From: Pseudomonas vanderleydeniana
GTDB lineage: Bacteria > Pseudomonadota > Gammaproteobacteria > Pseudomonadales > Pseudomonadaceae
Direction of reading: 5' to 3'
NCBI RefSeq assembly: GCF_014268755.2
Contig: NZ_CP077093.1
Span: 1-64,000, forward strand
DNA length: 64,000 nucleotides
Each line of letters opens with the position of its first letter. The first letter of the stretch is position 1. The notes under the pieces are model-generated. The model made no database searches and had not been told where the DNA came from. It saw only the letters and a program-made list of their open reading frames with translations. Position numbers and translations under genes: made by a program. Below, in pieces: positions 9,626-18,162 of the stretch.

Positions 9626-10135
9626 ATGAAAACCCCTCTCCTGGCACTCCCCCTGCTGATCGCCGCCAGCCTGGCCACCGCCCAGGCCGCCACCAGCGGC
9701 ACCCTGACCGTACGCGGACAGATCGACGGCGGTACCTGCAACCTCAGCACCATTGCCAACGTCACGCTGCCGCCGGTCAAGGTCAGCGATTTCGACTCCA
9801 GCACCTGGACGGGGCTCAGGGAGTTCAGCCTGGAGGCCAGCTGCGACTCGGATATCCGCAACGTCACGTTCATGTTCACCGGCACTCCGGCCAGCGGCTC
9901 CCCGACCTACTGGGCCAGCACCGGCACCGCCGGCGGCATCGCCTCGGTACTCCAGGCCCGCAACGGACCGAACTACAACATCCCGGCCAACGGCACCGCC
10001 GCCCAGCGCCAGCGCACCGTCGCGACCAGCGCCGGCAAGGCGACGCTGCCCATGGCGGCGCACTACATGAAGGTCGGCACGGTCTCCAAGGGCACCCTGG
10101 TGACCACCGCGACGGTGAGCATCACCTACCTCTGA
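9626..10135 (+). CDS. fimbrial minor subunit
   Basis: 169 residues with a signal peptide (LPLLIAASLATAQA) and one pilin domain opening TLTVRGQIDGGTCNLS, with a second Cys in LEASCDSD and the C-terminal strand TATVSITYL. It lies 21 nt after the adhesin gene with an AAGGA Shine-Dalgarno. It shares the scaffold of the adhesin's C-terminal domain and the following gene but is more divergent in its second half. Probably an adaptor or terminator subunit; the exact position in the fibre cannot be told from sequence. Confidence 0.85.
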   Translation: MKTPLLALPLLIAASLATAQAATSGTLTVRGQIDGGTCNLSTIANVTLPPVKVSDFDSSTWTGLREFSLEASCDSDIRNVTFMFTGTPASGSPTYWASTGTAGGIASVLQARNGPNYNIPANGTAAQRQRTVATSAGKATLPMAAHYMKVGTVSKGTLVTTATVSITYL

Positions 10136-10199
10136 AATGCCGGACCCGCTGCGTCAGGATGACGGCAGCCAGGTCGCCACCCCAGAAGGACGACATCCC

Positions 10200-10721
10200 A
10201 TGAAAACCTACCTGCTACCCCTGGTGCTGATGGTCGCCACCCCCGTGGGGCAAGCGTCGGCAGAGCTCCTGAACCAGGACAACCTGCAGATCGAGGGCCT
10301 GGTCGAGGGCGGGACCTGCGACCTGGTCCCCGGTGACTACGAACGCCCGGTCACCCTGCCGCCGGCCAAGGTCAGCGACTTTGCCGGCAGCGAATCGACG
10401 GGACATCGCAGCTTCGAAATCAGCGCCCGCTGCGACTCGGACATCAGCAGCGTGACCTTCACCTTCGCCGGCACCCCGGTGCCCACCGATGGTGCGCGTT
10501 TCGCCAACACCGGCGATGCCCAGGGCGTCGGGTTGTGGCTGTACTCACGAGTGGGCGGCGTGCAACGGACCATCCGCGCCGACGGCAGCGACAGCGCCCG
10601 TACGCTGTCGCCCAGCGGCGGCCAGGCGGTGCTGCCACTGGGCGCGGCGTACTGGAAGACCGGTAGCGTGCGCGAAGGCACGCTGCTCAGCCTGGCCACC
10701 GTGGAAATCACCTACGACTGA
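10200..10721 (+). CDS. fimbrial minor subunit, paralogue of adhesin pilin domain
   Basis: 173 residues, signal peptide ending GQASA, one pilin domain (IEGLVEGGTCDLVP ... ATVEITYD) with the paired cysteines TCDL and ARCDSD. Its C-terminal half carries long blocks shared with the adhesin pilin domain, such as GVGLWLYSR and AVLPLGAAYWK. The ATG at 10200 has AAGGA 11 nt upstream; the longer in-frame start at 10137 lacks a signal peptide. It is the last gene of the operon, and its 3' end overlaps by 10 nt the opposite-strand CoA-transferase-like gene. Confidence 0.85.
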   Translation: MKTYLLPLVLMVATPVGQASAELLNQDNLQIEGLVEGGTCDLVPGDYERPVTLPPAKVSDFAGSESTGHRSFEISARCDSDISSVTFTFAGTPVPTDGARFANTGDAQGVGLWLYSRVGGVQRTIRADGSDSARTLSPSGGQAVLPLGAAYWKTGSVREGTLLSLATVEITYD

Positions 10722-12637
10722 AAGGATCGGGCCGTCGCCTGCAATCCCGCCAGCAGCAAGCGCTGGTACAGTTCCTCGCGCAGACCCTGGGGCTCGCTCA
10801 GCCCCATGCGTTGCAGGTGCGCGGGAAAGCTCGACGGCTCGGGAGCGTCCAGGGTCGCCTTGCCCAGCTCAAGCACTTCGCTGAGCTTGAAATGGCGCTT
10901 GAGCCAGTTCAGCGCCCGCAGCAGGTCGCGCTCCTCGGCCGTGAAGTCGCTGCCCAGCGGATACTCCACGAACAGCTGCGAATGGCGCTCGCGCAGCGCT
11001 TCCAGGCGCTGTGGCGTGTTGTCGGCAAAACGCGGATCGAGACGGAAATCCCGCGGTAGCTTGCCAGCCTTCTGCGCCTGTTCGATCAGCCCGGCCTGGA
11101 ACCGCGAATCGCTGATGTTGAGCAGTGCCTCGATCACCAGTGCATCGCGCTTGCCGCGCAGGTCGGCGATGCCGTACTCGGTCACCACGATGTCGCGCAG
11201 GTGGCGGGGAATGGTGCAGTGGCCGTATTCCCAGACGATATTGGAACTGACCTCGCCACCGGACTCACGCCAGCTGCGCAGGATCAGCACCGAACGGGCG
11301 CCTTCCAGTGCATGGCCCTGGGCGACGAAGTTGTACTGTCCGCCCACGCCGCTGAGCACCCGGCCGTCCTCGAGCTGGTCGGCCACCCCGGCGCCGAGCA
11401 GGGTCACGGTGAAGGCACTGTTGATGAACCGCGCATCCTGGCGCTGCAGGCGCTTGAGCGTCTCGTTGCCGTACAGTTCATTGATGTAGCTGATGGCGCT
11501 CATGTTGAACTCGGCCAGCCGCTGCGCGGGCAATTCCCGCAAGCGCTGGTAGAAACTCCGCGGGCCCAGGAAGAAGCCACCGTGCACCACCACCCCGCCC
11601 GCCTCCTCAGGCTGCCCGGCAATGGCCCGGCGCTGAGCGTCGAGGTCGGCATGGACGCGACGCCGGACGATCCCCGCATCGGCCAGCACCAACAGGCCGT
11701 TGACGAACATCTCGCTGCACCCGTAGAGGCCGTTGGCAAAGGGGTCGGTGCCCCCTTCACGCTCGATCAGCGCCTGCCACGGGTGCATGTCCAGGTCGGC
11801 CAGCAACGCACGATAGCCGTCGTTGTCGGCATGCCGGGACAACAGCGCCGCGGTCAGCGCATCACCCATCGAGCCGATGCCGATCTGCAGGGTGCCGCCA
11901 TCGCGTACCAGGGTGCTGGCGTGCAGGCCGATGAAGTGGTCCTGGCAACCGACCGGCATGTTCGGCGTGGAGAACAGCGTGCTGCGCTCGGGCTCGTCGA
12001 TCAGCAGGTCGAAGGCCTCGCGGTCGATTTCCGCATCGCCCGGCATGTAGGGCAACTCGCTGTGCACCTGGCCCAGCAGCAGGATGGTTTCGCCGGCGGC
12101 CCGGCGCCTGGCGATCATTGGCAGCAGGTCGAGGGTGATGTCCGGGTTGCAGCTCAGGCTCAGGCGATCCGGCCGCCGCTCGTGCGCGGCGACCAATTGG
12201 GCCACCAGGTTGAGGCCGGCGGCGTTGATATCGCGGGCGGCATGGCTGTAGTTGCTGCTGACGTAGTCCTGCTGGGCAGCGCTGCTGTGCAGCAGGCTGC
12301 CGGGTTGCAGGAAGAACTGCTCGACGCGGATATTCGGCGGCAGGCTGTCATGGCGCAGGGCAGCGAGAAAATCCAGCTCCGGGTAGTCGCCGAACACCCG
12401 CTCGACGAAGGGCTCGAGAAAGCGCCGCTGCAGGCCATCACCGAGGGGCGGGCGGCCCAGGCTCAGCGCGGTGTAGATCGTCAGTTGCCGCTGCGGTAGC
12501 TGGCTGACCCGCCGGTACAGCGCATTGACGAAACGATTGGGCTTGCCCAGGCCCAGCGGCAGGCCCATGTGGATATGCGCCGGCAAGCGCGCCAGCACGT
12601 CGTCGACCGCCTGTTCGATGGAACACGTCAGTGTCAT
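10712..12637 (-). CDS. acetyl-CoA hydrolase/transferase family protein
   Basis: Large member (641 residues, against about 500 for typical enzymes) of the family that moves or hydrolyses CoA from short-chain acyl-CoA. The C-terminal part has the family landmarks FMVNGLL-like EMFVNGLLVLADAG, INELYG, NSAFTVTLLGAGVADQ, the glycine-rich GVGGQYNFVAQGHALEG and a VTEYGIADLRGK stretch. The N-terminal half (HMGLPLGLGKPN ... HSSAAQQDYVSSNYSH) also fits the two-lobed fold. ATG 12637 is backed by GAGGAAGG upstream. No partner acyl-CoA gene is adjacent, so the substrate is unknown. Its stop lies inside the last codons of the convergent fimbrial gene. Confidence 0.82.
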   Translation of the reverse strand: MTLTCSIEQAVDDVLARLPAHIHMGLPLGLGKPNRFVNALYRRVSQLPQRQLTIYTALSLGRPPLGDGLQRRFLEPFVERVFGDYPELDFLAALRHDSLPPNIRVEQFFLQPGSLLHSSAAQQDYVSSNYSHAARDINAAGLNLVAQLVAAHERRPDRLSLSCNPDITLDLLPMIARRRAAGETILLLGQVHSELPYMPGDAEIDREAFDLLIDEPERSTLFSTPNMPVGCQDHFIGLHASTLVRDGGTLQIGIGSMGDALTAALLSRHADNDGYRALLADLDMHPWQALIEREGGTDPFANGLYGCSEMFVNGLLVLADAGIVRRRVHADLDAQRRAIAGQPEEAGGVVVHGGFFLGPRSFYQRLRELPAQRLAEFNMSAISYINELYGNETLKRLQRQDARFINSAFTVTLLGAGVADQLEDGRVLSGVGGQYNFVAQGHALEGARSVLILRSWRESGGEVSSNIVWEYGHCTIPRHLRDIVVTEYGIADLRGKRDALVIEALLNISDSRFQAGLIEQAQKAGKLPRDFRLDPRFADNTPQRLEALRERHSQLFVEYPLGSDFTAEERDLLRALNWLKRHFKLSEVLELGKATLDAPEPSSFPAHLQRMGLSEPQGLREELYQRLLLAGLQATARSFQS

Positions 12638-12731
12638 CCGGCCTTCCTCGGTTGTCCCTGGATGGAGGTTGGACCGAGCTTGCCGGGCGTTTGCTGCACC
12701 TGCCAATCGAAAATTCCGGAAAGCAGGCACG

Positions 12732-12757
12732 AAAAAGCCGCTCGAAAGCGGCTTTTT
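12732..12757 (-). terminator. bidirectional intrinsic terminator after cytochrome c5 gene
   Basis: AAAAAGCCGCT-CGAA-AGCGGCTTTTT: an 11-bp stem with a tetraloop, with A/T tracts on both sides. It lies 19 nt past the stop of the minus-strand cytochrome gene and ends that transcript before the CoA-transferase-like gene. Confidence 0.88.
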
Positions 12758-12775
12758 CCGGGAAGACTCGCTGGC

Positions 12776-13201
12776 TTACAGGCCGGACATCTTCTTGATC
12801 GCACCCTTGAGCTCTTCATCCGAGCAATCGGCGCAGGTGCCTTTGGGTGGCATCGAGTTGATACCGGTGATGGCCTTGGCGAGGATGCCGTCGAGACCAC
12901 CCTGGTGATCGGCACGGTCCTTCCAGGCTGCGGTGTCACCGATTTTCGGCGCGCCCAGCAGGCCGGAGCCATGGCAGGCGTTGCAGTGCTTGGCGATCAC
13001 CTCGTCAGGCGTCTTCGCACCACCGCCGCCGCCGGCGGAGGCCGCCACCTCCATCCCCTTGCACTCCTGGCCCTGTACGCAGACCTGGCCGACCGGCTCC
13101 AGGCGCTTGGCAATGTCGTCGTTCGTCGTAGCTTGAGCGCTGGCCGCCCATAGGGCCAGTACGGTTGCTGGTGCAGCCAGCATTTTCATAATTAGGTTCA
13201 C
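12776..13201 (-). CDS. cytochrome c5 family monohaem protein
   Basis: Exported class I c-type cytochrome, 141 residues. It has a signal peptide (LALWAASAQA), a glycine-rich linker (AGGGGGAK), the haem-binding motif CNACH and a likely axial Met in NSMPPKG. The CADCSDEEL segment is typical of cytochrome c5, as is an extra Cys pair (CVQGQEC). The GTG at 13201 has a GAGG Shine-Dalgarno at suitable distance; an ATG at 13189 is the alternative start and leaves the signal peptide intact. Likely shuttles electrons in the periplasm, partner unknown. In Pseudomonas this gene neighbours pauR, as here. Confidence 0.9.
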   Translation of the reverse strand: MNLIMKMLAAPATVLALWAASAQATTNDDIAKRLEPVGQVCVQGQECKGMEVAASAGGGGGAKTPDEVIAKHCNACHGSGLLGAPKIGDTAAWKDRADHQGGLDGILAKAITGINSMPPKGTCADCSDEELKGAIKKMSGL

Positions 13202-13375
13202 GCGTTCACCCTCAATGGTGGCTAATCACGCCGCGACCACGGTTTCGCGGGCGGGCGTGAGTATAGCGGTAAGACCGCTACTGCGAAACAACCCCTAGAG
13301 TTACAAGGGTATTGCCCGCGACGCGGGTCCGTACTGCCGGGCGCCCTGAAATCCCTGACCTGGCGCCCCTGGCCA

Positions 13376-13924
13376 TCAGAAGTTGGCCGGTGTCGCTGCG
13401 CTGATTAGTCGCGCCGGGGCATCGAACGGATTACGGAAGCGATGCGGCTTGGTACTTTCGAAATAGTAGCTGTCCCCCGCCTCGAGGACGAATGTTTCCA
13501 GGCCGACCACCAGTTCCAGCCGACCTTCGAGCAGGATGCCGGTCTCCTCGCCCTCGTGGGTGAGCATTTCCTCGCCGGTGTCGGCGCCGGGCGGGTAGAT
13601 TTCGTTGAGAAAGGCGATGGCGCGGCTCGGGTGGGCGCGACCGACCAGCTTCATGGTCACCGCACCGTCGGAGATATCGATCAGCTCATGGGCCTTGTAG
13701 ACGATCTGCGTCGGCGTCTCCTGGAGGATCTCTTCGGAAAAGAACTCGACCATCGACATGGGAATGCCGCCAAGCACCTTGCGCAACGAGCTGATCGAGG
13801 GGCTGACGCTGTTCTTCTCGATCATCGAAATGGTGCTATTGGTGACGCCCGCACGCTTGGCGAGTTCACGCTGAGACAGACCTTTCATTTTGCGGATGGA
13901 TTGCAGTCGTTCACCGACGTCCAA
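13376..13924 (-). CDS. pauR: XRE-cupin repressor, PauR/PuuR-like
   Basis: 182-residue regulator: N-terminal HTH_3 domain (residues 1-60, QRELAKRAGVTNSTISMIEKN) and C-terminal cupin (GEETGILLEGRLELVV ... YYFESTKPHRFRNP). PuuR of E. coli and PauR of P. aeruginosa share this architecture and repress gamma-glutamyl polyamine catabolism; the place between cytochrome c5 and dadX is that of pauR as I recall it in P. aeruginosa. The TTG start at 13924 is the best available: the frame upstream holds no ATG or GTG. PauB-like and PauC-like genes lie at 18163 and 24332. A GC hairpin at 13339-13368 follows the gene. Confidence 0.82.
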   Translation of the reverse strand: MDVGERLQSIRKMKGLSQRELAKRAGVTNSTISMIEKNSVSPSISSLRKVLGGIPMSMVEFFSEEILQETPTQIVYKAHELIDISDGAVTMKLVGRAHPSRAIAFLNEIYPPGADTGEEMLTHEGEETGILLEGRLELVVGLETFVLEAGDSYYFESTKPHRFRNPFDAPARLISAATPANF

Positions 13925-14052
13925 TGCGGCAGCCCCCCAGGGATTCAGGCGATGTTGTAATTGAGCGATATCATGGCATAGCGTTCAGTATTTACAACAC
14001 TTGGACCCGAATCCGCCTGGGCAAAATCCCCAACGGTCGTGCGTGCCGCCCG

Positions 14053-15126
14053 CTATTGCCCGGTGTAGAGCCTTGGGACCCGGCGCAGGTTGCAGAAGAT
14101 CTGGTACGGAATGGTTTCAGCCCGGGTCGCCACGTCGCTGGCCAGGATGTTCCTGCCCCACAGTTCCACCGGCGAACCCAGCCCGGCCTGGGGGATGTCC
14201 GTGAGGTCGACGCAGAGCATGTCCATCGACACCCGCCCCAGCAGCTGGCTGCGCTGGCCGGCCACCAGCACCGGCGTACCGGTCGGGGCGTGGCGCGGGT
14301 AGCCATCGGCATACCCCATGGCGACCACCCCGAGGCGCATCGGCTTGGGCGTGATGAACCTGGCGCCATAGCCCACCGGCTCGCCGGCCGGCAGTTCGCG
14401 CACGCTGATGATTTTCGATTCGAGGGTCATGACCGGCTGCATGCGTGCCGCGACCGGATGCTCGGCATCGAACGGGGTGGCGCCGTAGAGCAGGATGCCC
14501 GGGCGGACCCAGTCACTGGGAATACGCGGCCAGCCGAGCAGCGCCGGCGAGTTGCGCAGGCTGACCTCGGCGGCCAGGCCCTGACGGGCCGCCTCGAACA
14601 CCGCGACCTGCTCTTCGCTGCGCTGGCAGTCCAGCTCGTCGGCACGGGCGAAGTGGCTCATCAGTACGATTTTCGCCACCTTGCCGGTCGCCAGCAGGCG
14701 ACGATAGGCCGCCTGGTAGTCGTCCGGATGCAGGCCGACGCGGTGCATCCCGGTGTCCAGCTTCAGCCAGACAGTGATCGGTGTAGCGATGGCCGCACGC
14801 TCGATCGCTTCCAACTGCCACAGCGAGTGCACCACGCACCAGAGATCGTGCTCGACGATCAGCGGCAGCTCATCGGCTTCGAAAAAGCCTTCGAGCAGCA
14901 GGATCGGCCCGCGAATGCCCGCGGCCCGCAGTTCCAGCGCTTCCTCGATGCAGGCCACGGCAAAACCGTCGGCCTCGGCTTCCAGTGCCTGGGCGCAAGA
15001 CACCGCACCGTGTCCATAGGCATCGGCCTTGATCACGGCAAGGGCGCGGGCACCCGCAACTTCGCGGGCCAACCGGTAATTGTGGCGCAGGGCTTGGAGA
15101 TCGATCAGGGCACGGGCAGGACGCAT
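14053..15126 (-). CDS. dadX: catabolic alanine racemase DadX
   Basis: Fold-type III PLP enzyme interconverting L- and D-alanine so that DadA can oxidise the D-form. The 357 residues carry the PLP-lysine motif [10 protein letters not shown] (Lys33), the second catalytic Tyr in MGYADGYPR region, and DTGMHRVG. It is downstream of dadA and ridA on the same strand, which marks it as the catabolic isozyme rather than biosynthetic Alr. A terminator-like hairpin with a T7 tract lies between ridA and this gene, so its expression may be partly uncoupled from dadA. Confidence 0.93.
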   Translation of the reverse strand: MRPARALIDLQALRHNYRLAREVAGARALAVIKADAYGHGAVSCAQALEAEADGFAVACIEEALELRAAGIRGPILLLEGFFEADELPLIVEHDLWCVVHSLWQLEAIERAAIATPITVWLKLDTGMHRVGLHPDDYQAAYRRLLATGKVAKIVLMSHFARADELDCQRSEEQVAVFEAARQGLAAEVSLRNSPALLGWPRIPSDWVRPGILLYGATPFDAEHPVAARMQPVMTLESKIISVRELPAGEPVGYGARFITPKPMRLGVVAMGYADGYPRHAPTGTPVLVAGQRSQLLGRVSMDMLCVDLTDIPQAGLGSPVELWGRNILASDVATRAETIPYQIFCNLRRVPRLYTGQ

Positions 15127-15158
15127 GGCGGCAAACTTCTAGGCAGTCGGTTGGCAAT

Positions 15159-15201
15159 AAAAAAACCGGCATGACGAACGGGGGACCAAAAGTCATGCCG
15201 G
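15159..15201 (-). terminator. intrinsic terminator/attenuator inside dadA-ridA-dadX operon
   Basis: On the minus strand a perfect 10-bp stem CCGGCATGAC / GTCATGCCGG with a 16-nt loop is followed by seven T residues. It starts 16 nt past the ridA stop and ends 33 nt before the dadX start, so read-through is needed for dadX unless it has its own promoter. Confidence 0.75.
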
Positions 15202-15216
15202 GAGAGGGATCTTGCG

Positions 15217-15570
15217 TTAAGGCAGCGCCGCCACAACGGACAGCTCTACCAGGATTTCCGGTTCGCAGAGCTTGGCCTCGACCGTGGCGCGGGCCGGGGC
15301 GACGCCCTTGGGCAGCCACTTGTCCCAGACCGCGTTCATGCCGGCGAAATCGGCATCGATGTCCTTCAGGTAGATCGTCACCGACAGCAGGCGGGTCTTG
15401 TCGGTACCGGCCAGGTCCAGCAGGCGCTCGATATTGGCCAGGGTTTCACGGGTCTGTTTCTCGATCCCGCCACTCAGGTCGTCACCCACCTGGCCGGCCA
15501 GGTAAACGGTACCGCCGTGAACAACGATCTGGCTCATGCGCTCATTGGTGAGCTGGCGCTGGATTGCCAT
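15217..15570 (-). CDS. RidA family enamine/imine deaminase
   Basis: 117-residue RidA/YjgF-family protein that hydrolyses reactive enamine or imine intermediates, here probably the 2-iminopropionate made by DadA. Visible family features are [21 protein letters not shown] and the conserved Arg region [25 protein letters not shown] 15570 has AGGAGA 9 nt upstream; longer forms back to 15624 lack such a site. Its start overlaps the end of dadA by 29 nt, which implies translational coupling and fits a proofreading role for DadA products. Confidence 0.9.
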   Translation of the reverse strand: MAIQRQLTNERMSQIVVHGGTVYLAGQVGDDLSGGIEKQTRETLANIERLLDLAGTDKTRLLSVTIYLKDIDADFAGMNAVWDKWLPKGVAPARATVEAKLCEPEILVELSVVAALP

Positions 15571-16843
15571 GTCTTGCAGTCTCCTGATGGTTGCCATAAC
15601 GGGAAATATCGAGGCCTTCGGCACTGATCTGCGGCTTTTTCTTGGCCATCAGGTCCGCCAGCAGGCGACCGGAACCACAGGCCATGGTCCAGCCGAGCGT
15701 ACCGTGACCGGTGTTCAGGAACAGGTTGCGCAACGGCGTGGCGCCCACGATCGGGGTGCCGTCGGGGGTGGTCGGACGCAGGCCGGTCCAGAAACTGGCC
15801 GACGGCAGGTCACCGCCCTGAGGATAAAGATCGTTGACGATCATCTCCAGTGTTTCACGCCGACGTGGGTTCAGCGACAGGTCAAAACCGGCGATTTCCG
15901 CCATGCCGCCGACACGGATGCGGTTGTCGAACCGGGTGATCGCGACCTTGTAGGTCTCGTCGAGAATGGTCGAGGTCGGTGCCATCGCCGGGTTGGTGAT
16001 CGGCACGGTCAGCGAGTAACCCTTGAGCGGATAGACCGGTGCCTTGATCCCCAGCGGCTTGAGCAGTTGTGGCGAATAGCTGCCCAGGGCCAGTACGTAG
16101 CGGTCGGCGGTTTCCAGCTTGCCGTCGATCCACACGCCATTGATCCGGTCGCCGGCATGGTCCAGGCGCTGGATGTCCTGGCCGAAGCGGAACTCCACAC
16201 CCAGCTTGACGGCCATTTCGGCCAGGCGGGTGGTGAACATCTGGCAGTCGCCGGTCTGGTCATTCGGCAGGCGCAACGCCCCGGCGAGGATGTCGGTGAC
16301 GTTGGCCAGGGCCGGCTCGACCCGGGCAATGCCGGCACGGTCGAGCAGTTCGAAAGGCACGCCGGACTCCTTGAGCACGGCGATGTCCTTCGCCGCACCG
16401 TCCAGCTGGGCCTGGGTGCGGAACAGCTGGGTGGTGCCCAGGGTGCGGCCTTCATAGGTGATGCCGGTTTCGGCACGCAGTTCGTCGAGGCAGTCGCGGC
16501 TGTACTCGGACAGGCGAACCATGCGCTCCTTGTTCACGGCATAGCGGCTGGCAGTACAGTTGCGCAGCATCTGCGCCATCCACAGGTATTGGTCGACATC
16601 GGCGGTGGCCTTGATCGCCAGCGGCGCGTGGCGCTGCAGCAGCCACTTGATGGCCTTGAGCGGCACGCCCGGAGCGGCCCATGGCGAGGCATAGCCCGGC
16701 GAAACCTGGCCGGCGTTGGCGAAGCTGGTTTCCATCGCGACGGCTGGCTGACGGTCGACCACTACCACCTCGAAGCCGGCCCGGGCCAGATAATAAGCGC
16801 TGGTGGTGCCGATGACGCCACTGCCCAAGACCAGAACTCGCAT
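15542..16843 (-). CDS. dadA: D-amino acid dehydrogenase DadA
   Basis: FAD flavoprotein at the inner membrane that oxidises D-alanine and other D-amino acids to 2-oxo acids, passing electrons to the respiratory chain. The 433 residues match the family length. The N-terminal FAD-binding motif [19 protein letters not shown] and C-terminal [14 protein letters not shown] are clear. ATG 16843 has GAGGGG 7 nt upstream, and MRVLVLGSG is the classical N-terminus. It is divergent from the Lrp-type regulator, which in P. aeruginosa (DadR) activates this operon with L-alanine. Confidence 0.95.
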   Translation of the reverse strand: MRVLVLGSGVIGTTSAYYLARAGFEVVVVDRQPAVAMETSFANAGQVSPGYASPWAAPGVPLKAIKWLLQRHAPLAIKATADVDQYLWMAQMLRNCTASRYAVNKERMVRLSEYSRDCLDELRAETGITYEGRTLGTTQLFRTQAQLDGAAKDIAVLKESGVPFELLDRAGIARVEPALANVTDILAGALRLPNDQTGDCQMFTTRLAEMAVKLGVEFRFGQDIQRLDHAGDRINGVWIDGKLETADRYVLALGSYSPQLLKPLGIKAPVYPLKGYSLTVPITNPAMAPTSTILDETYKVAITRFDNRIRVGGMAEIAGFDLSLNPRRRETLEMIVNDLYPQGGDLPSASFWTGLRPTTPDGTPIVGATPLRNLFLNTGHGTLGWTMACGSGRLLADLMAKKKPQISAEGLDISRYGNHQETARHGNPAPAHQ

Positions 16844-16999
16844 GTTGATGCCCCTCAATGGCGGCCAGCCGCCGATGTTTATTGTTCAAACGAAGATGCG
16901 CGCAGTGTAGAAAACAATAGCCAGTGCTTTTCACTATATAAGCGCCTATATTTGGCGAGAATTCTCGGCAAAATGGCTTTTTACGGAGGCGCATCCCCT
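16844..16999. promoter_or_regulatory. divergent dadA / lrp control region
   Basis: 156 nt, markedly AT-richer than its surroundings (for example CACTATATAAGCGCCTATAT near 16932). A perfect 12-bp palindrome, CGAGAATTCTCG, lies at 16956-16967, about 33 nt before the lrp ATG. It is a candidate Lrp site or part of the lrp promoter. The assignment is inferred from position. Confidence 0.55.
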
Positions 17000-17488
17000 A
17001 TGCGGACCAACCACCAGAGCAAACGCGAGCTGGACAAGATCGACCGCAACATCCTGCGGATCCTGCAGACGGACGCGCGTATTTCGTTCACCGAGCTGGG
17101 CGAAAAGGTCGGGCTGTCCACCACGCCCTGCACGGAGCGGGTGCGCCGGCTGGAGCGCGAAGGGATCATCATGAGCTACAACGCCCGGCTCAATCCGCAG
17201 CACCTGAAGGGCAGCCTGCTGGTGTTCGTCGAGATCAGCCTCGACTACAAGTCCGGCGACACCTTCGAGGAGTTTCGCCGCGCGGTGCTCAAGCTGCCGC
17301 ATGTGCTGGAATGCCACCTGGTGTCGGGCGACTTCGACTACCTGGTCAAGGCACGGATTTCCGAGATGGCGTCCTATCGCAAGCTGCTGGGCGACATCCT
17401 GCTCAAGCTGCCGCACGTGCGCGAGTCGAAGAGCTATATCGTGATGGAAGAAGTGAAGGAGAGCCTGAACCTGCCGATCCCCGACTGA
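17000..17488 (+). CDS. lrp: Lrp/AsnC family regulator (DadR-type)
   Basis: 162-residue leucine-responsive-type regulator. It has an N-terminal HTH (LDKIDRNILRILQTDARISFTELGEKVGLSTTPCTERVRRLE), then the RAM/ligand domain (LECHLVSGDFDYLVKARISEM) that binds an amino acid effector. ATG 17000 follows GGAGG by 10 nt. Divergent from dadA-ridA-dadX, it corresponds to the regulator known in P. aeruginosa as DadR, which activates alanine catabolism. The high similarity to enterobacterial Lrp over the HTH leaves general Lrp functions possible as well. Confidence 0.93.
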   Translation: MRTNHQSKRELDKIDRNILRILQTDARISFTELGEKVGLSTTPCTERVRRLEREGIIMSYNARLNPQHLKGSLLVFVEISLDYKSGDTFEEFRRAVLKLPHVLECHLVSGDFDYLVKARISEMASYRKLLGDILLKLPHVRESKSYIVMEEVKESLNLPIPD

Positions 17489-17539
17489 TCCTGTCGAGGG
17501 TTTCGGCTGGAGGAAAATATGACCACTGTAGAAGCCTAA

Positions 17540-17615
17540 CTGTGGGAACCGGATTCATCCGCGAAGCTTTTGGCAGTCTCAAGGGCCTCTTCGCGGATAA
17601 ATCCGGCTCCCACAG
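17540..17615. repeat. REP-type inverted repeat
   Basis: Left arm CTGTGGGAACCGGATTCATC and onwards (17540-17566), right arm ending GGCTCCCACAG at 17615. Located 51 nt past the lrp stop, in the 168-nt gap between the convergent lrp and YkgJ-like genes. Confidence 0.85.
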
Positions 17616-17656
17616 ACCTCCCCGGTGAACAGTCGGACACAGGTTCTGTGGCGGGA

Positions 17657-18010
17657 CTACACCAGCACCTGCCGGGTACTGGCGATGTAGTCATGAACCT
17701 GCTTCTCGATCCGCGGATGAATCATCTCCACCGGGCGCCGGCCATTGGGGCACGGCAGGCTCGGCGTGGTGCCGAACAGTCGGCAGATCAGCGGCCGCTC
17801 GTCATACACCGTGCAGCCGTTCGGCCCCAGGTGCACGCAGTTGAGTTCGTTCAGCGCCGCTTCCTGCTCGGCAGCAGTCTTGCGTGGCAGACGGGCCATT
17901 TCTTCCGATGAGGTGGTCACCGGCCCGCAACAGTCATGACAACCCGGCACGCATTCGAAGGACGGGATCTGCTGCCGCAGAAAGCGGATTTTCTGGCTGT
18001 TGCAGCTCAT
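17657..18010 (-). CDS. YkgJ family cysteine-cluster protein
   Basis: 117-residue zinc/iron-chelating-domain protein of the CxxCxxCC (YkgJ) family. The cysteines C20, C24, C27, C28, C58, C66, C76 and C87 form the pattern expected for a metal or Fe-S centre. Function of the family is unsettled. ATG 18010 is chosen because the CNSQKIRFLRQQIP opening is typical; a TTG extension to 18139 would add 43 unconserved residues and run into the control region of the oxidase. No strong Shine-Dalgarno is seen. Divergent from the PauB-like gene, with a 152-nt shared upstream region. Confidence 0.82.
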   Translation of the reverse strand: MSCNSQKIRFLRQQIPSFECVPGCHDCCGPVTTSSEEMARLPRKTAAEQEAALNELNCVHLGPNGCTVYDERPLICRLFGTTPSLPCPNGRRPVEMIHPRIEKQVHDYIASTRQVLV

Positions 18011-18162
18011 CGCGGTCGTTACCAAGGGCCTGGGAAAACCCGGATTCTGCCTGAAAAGCCCTGCCCCAGACAGCACCGCCGGTAGCGCGGTTGCCCGTAC
18101 GCAAAGGTCCGGCTTATCCTCCTGCGTCAAATTTTCCAAACACGACCATCAGGATCACCCAC

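Noticed and set aside
2767..10721. Mobile island carrying the fimbrial genes
   Set aside because: No integrase, transposase, tRNA target or flanking direct repeats were found, so transfer can only be suggested from gene order.
15536..16998. Long plus-strand frame running antisense to dadA and into lrp
   Set aside because: Only the part from 17000 is real (lrp). The upstream part mirrors dadA and lacks family features.
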